The translations under genes and the position numbers were made by a program. DNA of 38,334 bases from an uncultured Porphyromonadaceae bacterium (GTDB lineage: Bacteria; Bacteroidota; Bacteroidia; Bacteroidales; Muribaculaceae): the NCBI GenBank assembly GCA_947174235.1, contig CAMWID010000030.1:1-38334 (forward strand), given 5' to 3'. The notes beneath the pieces are model-generated. The model ran no database searches and was not told the origin of the DNA. It saw only the letters and a program-made list of their open reading frames with translations. How positions within the stretch are numbered: position 1 is the stretch's first letter; each line of letters opens with the position of its first letter. Of the stretch, positions 34,101 through 38,334 are shown piece by piece.

Positions 34101-35718
34101 CTGACGGATAAAAATGGTTTATATCGCAATTGAGGTTCAGCCATGAATTTTCTTTCTCCATGTGGAATGAAGTCCCCAGATTCAATGATACGACATCGTT
34201 GTCAACGGCAAGACTACCGTCACAATCCATTCCGTTTTTGACAAATGCAGCAGTCACCCCACCGAGCTCAACTCCATCAAACATTATTTCCGATACATAT
34301 AAATCGACATCGGCATCTACATCCCTATTCTTAAACATGCCTTTGGCATTAATACCGAAAGCTACATTCCCTATCTTGCCTTTCCCGGCCAGTCGCTTGA
34401 CATCAAATCCGTCCGTAGAAATTTCCCCCTCGAAATCCCCTTGTCCGCCTGCCACATTCTTGACGTTGCCGGTCACAAAAAGGTTGCCACATGCCGACGA
34501 CAACCGGCAGTCCACATCATATTCCCCCGCCTCCACATCGCCTGCGGCAGTGGCTGACATATCCAGCTTCCCCGCATTTGCAATCATAATTCCGGCATCG
34601 GCAGACAATCCGGGAATCCAGCTCTTTATTTCAGACAGACCGTATTGCGAAACTGACAAGGTTATATCATCAATCGAAAAACTCGCGCTGCCAATATGAT
34701 CCAGACCGGTTATATGCCCTCTGGCATTCAAGCCAATATCATCCCGGTTTTTGACAGACAGTCCCTCAAGTTGAATTTCTTTCAGATTTCCGGATGCCTC
34801 CAACGAAACATCAAAAGGGTGTGGATAACGACGCAGTTCAGGCACAAGCCATCCAAAATCTGAAAGGGAAATCTTATTGTCAGTAAGAATCAGACTGTGC
34901 TCTCCACTTGACAATGCGTCGCCCAGATCAGAAAACCCATTATACCGCACCGCCATATCACACGGGCGTATCTCTGAGGAAGGTAATTGCAAAACAAAAT
35001 CGGAGATTGCCAACTCCCGGGATGAGACGTGTGCACGGAACGCTATCTTTTCAACTGCAAGTCCGCCGGAAACCTGAAAAGACAACCGGCGCAAGTCTAT
35101 TATAAAATCGTCATTCTTTATCTGAGGAAACGCTACATCTGCCTTGAGATCATAGGCTCGGAAATGATTAAAATCAGTCTTGTCCGCCATTTTTATTTCC
35201 GGCTGCCATTTTTTATCAAAAAGCACCGCGCATCTTCTCAACACCACATTCCGCAGATTCAGATTAAATTTTGTCGGCGGCTTGCTTTTGTCCTTGGGGC
35301 TAAACGCATCTATTATAAATTGGATATTGAATGGAGAATCCTGCCTGTCTTGCGTTATATACGCGTCAAGACCTATGATCTCTCCGTATGAAAACTCTAT
35401 TCCTTCCCCTTTTATCAACCGCATTAGGTTTATGCCCGCACCAAGAGTCTCAACCCGAAGGCACTTTTCTCCGTCAGGTGTATGAACCTCCACCCCATTC
35501 AAGATCAATTCATTGAAAGGACGAATTGTCAGTGCCTGCACACTGACTTCCCCGCCGAGGAATTTTGTCGCCTCTTTCTCGGCTATCACCTTTATGCGGG
35601 TCTGGACGGCAGGAACAGACAGCAGAATATAAAGTATGAGGTATATCGCGGCAACAAGTGTAATTACCGAAAACAGGACGCTCCGCGCCACCCTATAGAT
35701 ATTTCTCAATATTTTCAT
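31129..35718 (-). CDS. tamB: TamB-like translocation and assembly module / inter-membrane lipid transport protein
   Basis: This is a very large AsmA/TamB-type protein of 1529 residues. An N-terminal membrane helix (about 13-32) anchors it in the inner membrane. A long periplasmic beta-helical rod made of repeated hydrophobic beta segments follows. The C-terminal TamB (DUF490) domain occupies roughly 1150-1500. It includes GNGAIQLDYESDSDEIQMLGKYTLAEGYYNFSL-type strands, the EMQQPDITFDIDLPT motif and a late VDVALSSRLLNNRLLVNGNFGYRD segment. Members bridge the inner and outer membranes for barrel-protein assembly or phospholipid transport. No TamA/BamA-like gene lies in the window. The gene is divergent from tsaD, with a shared 164-base promoter region, and ends in a hydrophilic tail without a clear terminator. 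Confidence 0.88.
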   Translation of the reverse strand: MKILRNIYRVARSVLFSVITLVAAIYLILYILLSVPAVQTRIKVIAEKEATKFLGGEVSVQALTIRPFNELILNGVEVHTPDGEKCLRVETLGAGINLMRLIKGEGIEFSYGEIIGLDAYITQDRQDSPFNIQFIIDAFSPKDKSKPPTKFNLNLRNVVLRRCAVLFDKKWQPEIKMADKTDFNHFRAYDLKADVAFPQIKNDDFIIDLRRLSFQVSGGLAVEKIAFRAHVSSRELAISDFVLQLPSSEIRPCDMAVRYNGFSDLGDALSSGEHSLILTDNKISLSDFGWLVPELRRYPHPFDVSLEASGNLKEIQLEGLSVKNRDDIGLNARGHITGLDHIGSASFSIDDITLSVSQYGLSEIKSWIPGLSADAGIMIANAGKLDMSATAAGDVEAGEYDVDCRLSSACGNLFVTGNVKNVAGGQGDFEGEISTDGFDVKRLAGKGKIGNVAFGINAKGMFKNRDVDADVDLYVSEIMFDGVELGGVTAAFVKNGMDCDGSLAVDNDVVSLNLGTSFHMEKENSWLNLNCDINHFYPSEIGLLAKYDGYCLKGRVVADLEGDSPDNVTGDLRLTDFEFNPESGEGISLDRFILKSEDAEEGRHISLTSDWIDGEIYGHFKIAEISKELKEMVSSVFPALVTPPTHTAEFHSDVEFSLLVKPDNTLTQFFNLPVRLLVPVPVDGVVAGSDSRASLTVDIPYLQQGKNKLLRDNRLKIDLDGIKKSVNVDLGTTFPVKRGELAVNLNVVGQENRVFADIDWMNTENNSFKGMLSLGALLSKSELTSCPEVVLDINPSRFDMGAAKWNIDKGKVSYADNIIDVEGIKIWHDGQFVEIDGTASPLSSDTLAVKLAAIDLDYVFETLNINYVTFGGTATGEITASGALGKDPVASTDNLFVKGFTYNGSLLGDADIKSRWDNEEKEVTIYADIEQAGKRKAVVDGGIWVTKDSLSFSIDADRVPVGFLAPFMGAFSSDVQGYASGRAKLFGTFSDIDLTGRILGDSISIKLDYTNTYYHGTDSVILNPGKIEIPSFRLYDRAGNSAILSGELTHRYFHDPTFNFKISDAKGLLCYDTNQKMNPDWYGTIYGNGGAMIKGWPGVVSVTVDMAIAENSTFTFVLNDTEAAADYHFLTFTDREKEEREKLVRDSVPDVLAAFRKKIDTDNNVPTRFRMDLRCSVTPSALMTLVMDPVAGDKITARGNGAIQLDYESDSDEIQMLGKYTLAEGYYNFSLQDLILRNFTILPGSNISFNGDPLNANLDITASYRVNTNLSDLDKSFSTDPELARTNVPVDALLMVKGEMQQPDITFDIDLPTLTQDVERKVKSIISTDDMMSRQIIYLLALNRFYTPEYMGSGSSGGELAAVASTTLSSQLSNMLGQLTDKFTVAPTFRSDKGDFSDLEVDVALSSRLLNNRLLVNGNFGYRDKNTSTTTFVGDFDIEYLLSHNGNLRLKAYNHFNDQNYYLREALTTQGLGVVYRREFDNPFTFLRRKRKDGDVKGSSLNERSSGGEDSGFPGDSIAGRTSDLVPGE

Positions 35719-35761
35719 GTTCCGAGCAGCCGCCGACCCGGCTGTTAAGCCAAAACTCTTG

Positions 35762-35769
35762 CAAAAGTA
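35762..35769 (-). promoter_or_regulatory. Likely -7 element of the tamB promoter
   Basis: On the - strand this reads TACTTTTG, a match to TAnnTTTG, 44 bases before the tamB start codon. The -33 box is poor (TCTG-like). Confidence 0.45.
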
Positions 35770-35829
35770 ATCAAAAATACTCAGACTGCCCAGACATGAG
35801 CCGAATAAATCACAAATAAGAAGGCGAAT

Positions 35830-35860
35830 TTTGTCATTCCAACTAAATCAACTATCTTTG
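35830..35860 (+). promoter_or_regulatory. Promoter of tsaD
   Basis: TTTG at 35830-35833, a 19-base spacer and TATCTTTG at 35853-35860 match the Bacteroidota promoter pattern exactly. The predicted start near 35867 leaves a leader of only about 16 bases. Confidence 0.75.
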
Positions 35861-35882
35861 TGGAATAAAATAATGATGAGAA

Positions 35883-36899
35883 ATGAGTACTTACATTCTG
35901 GGTATTGAATCTTCATGCGACGACACTTCGGCAGCCGTCATCTGCGACGGATGTCTCAGGAGCAATGTGATCGCAAGCCAGAAAGTGCACGAAGCATTCG
36001 GCGGCGTGGTTCCGGAGCTGGCTTCACGAGCCCACCAGCAAAACATAGTGCCTGTAGTCAGCGAAGCCCTGAGACAGGCTGGCATAAAAAAGGAAGACCT
36101 TTCCGCAATCGCGTTCACTCGCGGTCCCGGACTTTTGGGATCGTTGCTCGTAGGCACATCATTTGCCAAGGGGATGTCAATAGGTCTTGATATTCCTTTG
36201 CTGGATGTAAACCATCTTCATGCGCACGTACTCTCTCATTTCATAAAAAAAGAAGAAAACGATCCGGTGCCGGAATTTCCATTTCTGTGTCTGCTCATCT
36301 CGGGTGGCAACTCCCAGATAGTTATGGTCAAAAGTCCGTATGACATGGAAATTATCGGCAAGACTATTGATGACGCCGCCGGCGAAGCTTTCGACAAATG
36401 CGCGAAAGTGATGGGGCTCCCCTACCCAGGCGGACCGCATATCGACCGTCTTGCCAAAGAAGGGAATCCCAAGGCGTTCAAATTTAGCCGCCCCCATATC
36501 CCGGGACTGGATTACTCTTTCAGCGGACTTAAGACTTCATTCCTTTACACGGTGCGCGACGGGATAAAAGCAGATCCACACTTTATCGAACATAATCTTG
36601 AGGATCTGGCAGCGTCACTACAGGCTACGATCATTGAAATATTGATCGACAAACTCGCCAAAGCCCCGCAACTGAAAGAAGTGAGACATCTGGCTATCGG
36701 AGGTGGTGTATCCGCCAATTCCGGAGTAAGGGACGCCATACAGGACTTTTGCGACCGCAGGGGAATAAAGGCATGGATCCCTGAAAGGGCGTTTACCACC
36801 GATAATGCCGCCATGGTTGCGGCGGCAGGATATTTCAAATTTCTAAAGGGAGAGTTCTGCGATCTTTCGCTACCTCCATATTCCAGAGTTTCTGTCTGA
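35883..36899 (+). CDS. tsaD: tRNA N6-adenosine threonylcarbamoyltransferase TsaD
   Basis: TsaD is the catalytic subunit that transfers the threonylcarbamoyl group to A37 of tRNAs reading ANN codons, working with TsaB, TsaE and TsaC. It has 338 residues, the standard length. The ASKHA fold opens with ILGIESSCDDTS. The metal ligands His111 and His115 are in the NHLHAHVLSHF motif. The later LISGGNSQIV, DDAAGEAFDKCAKVMGLPYPGGP and SGLKT segments are intact. GGVSANSGVR and FTTDNAAMVAAAG with the last metal ligand Asp close the protein. It has its own promoter and is followed after 12 bases by the CinA-family gene, so both are probably co-transcribed. Confidence 0.97.
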   Translation: MSTYILGIESSCDDTSAAVICDGCLRSNVIASQKVHEAFGGVVPELASRAHQQNIVPVVSEALRQAGIKKEDLSAIAFTRGPGLLGSLLVGTSFAKGMSIGLDIPLLDVNHLHAHVLSHFIKKEENDPVPEFPFLCLLISGGNSQIVMVKSPYDMEIIGKTIDDAAGEAFDKCAKVMGLPYPGGPHIDRLAKEGNPKAFKFSRPHIPGLDYSFSGLKTSFLYTVRDGIKADPHFIEHNLEDLAASLQATIIEILIDKLAKAPQLKEVRHLAIGGGVSANSGVRDAIQDFCDRRGIKAWIPERAFTTDNAAMVAAAGYFKFLKGEFCDLSLPPYSRVSV

Positions 36900-36911
36900 T
36901 TTTTGTCAATC

Positions 36912-37706
36912 ATGAGCAAAAAAATGGAATCCTCAGAATCAGGGAAAGCGACACGGCTCCACACAGAGACACGCCACCTGGTGATATACGGCTACACACG
37001 TCAGGAACTGGGCAAAATCATAAAGCATTTTGAAGCCCAGTTGCCGGATTTTGTAAAAGTATCTATTGAGACAACCAATCTTGTAACCAAAATCACGCTT
37101 ACCGGCATTGATTCCGGAGTGCAGCTGCTACGATTCAATGTCAACCGCTACCACAGCAACCTCAACCAGATATTCACTCAAGATGTGGTCGCGACAGAAG
37201 ACAAAACAATAGCGCAGGTGCTCGGAGAATTGCTTCATGAGCGTGAGCTTACCATATCGTGCGCCGAAAGCTGCACAGGAGGCAATCTGGCACACCGCAT
37301 AGTGCAGGTGCCGGGCTCATCTTCCTATTTTCTCGGAAGTGTGGTCAGCTATGCCAACGATGTCAAGACCGACGTGCTTGGAGTCCCCAAGGCAGACATC
37401 TCGCGCGACGGGGCAGTCAGCAAGACAGTGGCGGAAGCCATGGCAAGGGGTGTAGCCAGGCTTATGCGTACCGACTGCGCGATAGCCACCACCGGAATCG
37501 CCGGTCCGGAAGGAGGCACAAGATTCAAACCCGTCGGCACTGTATGGATAGCCGTCAAATATGGAGACACCGTCGTAAGCGAATGCATCCATTTCAAAGG
37601 AGACCGCAACATGGTTATCGAAAGTGCCACAAACCATGGCATGGTGATGCTCATCAACCTATTGCGCAACACCTACGAGATCCAGGAAGACGTAAACGAC
37701 GACTGA
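36912..37706 (+). CDS. CinA C-terminal-domain protein (PncC-type NMN amidohydrolase), lacking the MoCF domain
   Basis: The protein has 264 residues from the ATG at 36912; a TTG at 36903 is a poor alternative. Residues from about 100 onward are the CinA C-terminal domain, which deamidates nicotinamide mononucleotide. Signatures are LTISCAESCTGGNLAHRIVQ, PGSSSYFLGSVVSYANDVK, LGV, DGAVSKTVAEAMARG, and AIATTGIAGPEGGTRFKPVGTVWIA. The first 95 or so residues (LVIYGYTRQELGKII, and so on) resemble the small middle domain that precedes this unit in full CinA proteins. The N-terminal MoCF (ADP-ribose pyrophosphatase) domain of about 170 residues is absent and cannot be upstream, since tsaD ends 12 bases before. 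It is a plausible pyridine-nucleotide salvage enzyme. A leader for rpmB follows. Confidence 0.85.
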   Translation: MSKKMESSESGKATRLHTETRHLVIYGYTRQELGKIIKHFEAQLPDFVKVSIETTNLVTKITLTGIDSGVQLLRFNVNRYHSNLNQIFTQDVVATEDKTIAQVLGELLHERELTISCAESCTGGNLAHRIVQVPGSSSYFLGSVVSYANDVKTDVLGVPKADISRDGAVSKTVAEAMARGVARLMRTDCAIATTGIAGPEGGTRFKPVGTVWIAVKYGDTVVSECIHFKGDRNMVIESATNHGMVMLINLLRNTYEIQEDVNDD

Positions 37707-37803
37707 GGGGAATCATAAAAGCGATTATCCATATGCGATCCGCCATACCGGACCGGCAAACCGATGATTCTCGCATTATTTTATTATTTTTACGCCGCCA
37801 AGA
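37707..37803 (+). other. Possible weak terminator region after the CinA-family gene
   Basis: GAATCAT (37710-37716) and ATGATTC (37764-37770) form a perfect 7-bp inverted repeat around a long loop, followed by a T-rich stretch (37775-37791). This could be a weak terminator; the long loop makes it uncertain. Confidence 0.35.
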
Positions 37804-37836
37804 TTTGCACATGTGGGGAAATTTAACTAATTTTGC
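37804..37836 (+). promoter_or_regulatory. Promoter of rpmB-rpmG
   Basis: TTTG at 37804-37807, a 20-base spacer and TAATTTTGC at 37828-37836 match the Bacteroidota promoter consensus perfectly. Predicted transcription starts near 37842. Confidence 0.8.
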
Positions 37837-37841
37837 ACCCG

Positions 37842-37956
37842 GTTTGTGGCACATCCTTGAAAGCTGCCGATAAGATGCACCCGGCGGCGATATGAGAACT
37901 GAGATGGCGGCCTCAATCCCATACGAGATTTTTTATTCAATTAAAAAACAACAGCC
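37842..37956 (+). promoter_or_regulatory. Structured leader of the rpmB operon
   Basis: This is a leader of about 115 bases. GCTGCCG (37863-37869) pairs with CGGCGGC (37882-37888), 7 bp with one G-U. A second fold joins TATG (37891-37894) with CATA (37920-37923) around a TGAG/CTCA stem. A run of six T follows at about 37930-37935. It could be an autoregulatory or attenuating leader; I do not recognise a known family. Confidence 0.35.
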
Positions 37957-38220
37957 ATGTCAAAAGTTTGTCAGATTTCAGGCAAAAAGGCGTCGGTGGG
38001 CAATAACGTTTCCCACTCAAAGCGTCGCACCAAACGCAAATTCAACGTCAACCTCCATAAGAAGAAATTCTATTGGGTTGAGCAGGATATGTGGATCGAG
38101 CTCCTCGTTTCAGCTCACGCACTCCGCACAATCAACAAGATCGGCTTGAACGCCGCTCTCAAAAAAGCCGAGAAGGAAGGTAATCTCGACTTCAAAGACA
38201 TCACAATCGTTTCGTTTTAA
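37957..38220 (+). CDS. rpmB: 50S ribosomal protein L28
   Basis: This is large-subunit ribosomal protein L28, 87 residues, basic. The sequence has the family opening [20 protein letters not shown], the [18 protein letters not shown] segment and the C-terminal [20 protein letters not shown]. The length is slightly above that of E. coli L28 (78), as usual in Bacteroidota. It has no CxxC zinc ribbon, only a single Cys near the start. It has a clear promoter (37804-37836) with a long leader, and rpmG follows after 16 bases. Confidence 0.98.
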   Translation: MSKVCQISGKKASVGNNVSHSKRRTKRKFNVNLHKKKFYWVEQDMWIELLVSAHALRTINKIGLNAALKKAEKEGNLDFKDITIVSF

Positions 38221-38236
38221 ACAGAATTTCTAAACT

Positions 38237-38334
38237 ATGGCAAAGAAAGCTAAAGGCAACAGAGTGCAGGTTATCCTTGAATGCACCGAACACAAAGCCA
38301 GCGGTATGCCCGGAATGTCAAGATACATCACCAC
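38237..38334 (+). CDS. rpmG: 50S ribosomal protein L33 (3' end outside window)
   Basis: The first 32 codons of L33 are present: [20 protein letters not shown] followed by [13 protein letters not shown], which is the family N-terminus with the ILECTEH motif. The gene runs off the end of the window. It starts 16 bases after rpmB and is certainly co-transcribed with it. From memory, a DUF4295 gene commonly comes next in Bacteroides. Confidence 0.95.
   Translation, partial: MAKKAKGNRVQVILECTEHKASGMPGMSRYIT

Noticed and set aside
34130..34699. 189-codon open frame on the + strand inside tamB
   Set aside because: Ser/Thr/Pro-rich low-complexity translation opposite a long conserved gene, with no promoter or recognisable domain.
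1..38334. Mobile elements, CRISPR arrays, tRNA or rRNA genes
   Set aside because: I looked for transposase or integrase motifs, regularly spaced repeats and tRNA-like folds in the intergenic regions and found none.

Overview
The window looks like a chromosomal segment of a Bacteroidales gut commensal. A Muribaculaceae-like organism is my best guess, but that is inference from gene content and not a taxonomic assignment. The supporting signs are several promoters of the Bacteroidota type (TTTG, 19-20 bp, TAnnTTTG), two outer-membrane beta-barrel receptors of the OMP_b-brl_3 type, a TamB homologue divergent from tsaD, moderate G+C, and few strong Shine-Dalgarno sequences. There is no tRNA, rRNA, CRISPR array, insertion sequence, integrase or phage gene. 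Nearly all of the DNA is ordinary chromosomal coding sequence.

Layout: (1) 1-3.7 kb, + strand: etfB (5' end outside the window), etfA and an acyl-CoA dehydrogenase, closed by a strong hairpin. (2) 3.8-10.6 kb, - strand: a PAP2 phosphatase, a secreted M28 peptidase, nhaA, a Bcp/PrxQ peroxiredoxin and lepA, mostly separated by hairpins. (3) 10.7-17.6 kb, + strand: two tandem paralogous outer-membrane receptors, a PadR regulator and a PspC-domain membrane protein, preceded by a good promoter whose -33 element lies in a perfect palindrome. This is the most system-like part of the window. (4) 17.9-23.5 kb, + strand: ftsY, rimO, an isolated menF-like isochorismate synthase and a secreted M13 peptidase. 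(5) 23.7-27.3 kb, + strand: a GH53 endo-galactanase and a GH2 beta-galactosidase, a two-gene galactan-degrading unit with no SusC/SusD. (6) 27.3-31.1 kb, - strand: a patatin-like lipase, a cytoplasmic GH13 enzyme and prs, apparently one operon from one clear promoter. (7) 31.1-35.7 kb, - strand: a 1529-residue TamB-like protein. (8) 35.8-38.3 kb, + strand: tsaD, a short CinA-family protein, rpmB and the start of rpmG.

How the genes fit together: etfBA and the dehydrogenase form a flavin electron-transfer unit. FtsY, TamB and the receptors concern envelope biogenesis. LepA, RimO, TsaD, L28 and L33 serve translation. The GH53/GH2 pair would cut beta-1,4-galactan to oligomers and then galactose. 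The receptor-PadR-PspC block is proposed to be a self-regulated envelope-response module.

I found no clearly new defence or mobile system. The most useful leads are the palindrome-controlled receptor/PadR/PspC module, a CinA-family protein without its MoCF domain, the separation of ftsY-rimO from rpmB-rpmG, nested inverted repeats before the galactanase gene, and the structured rpmB leader.
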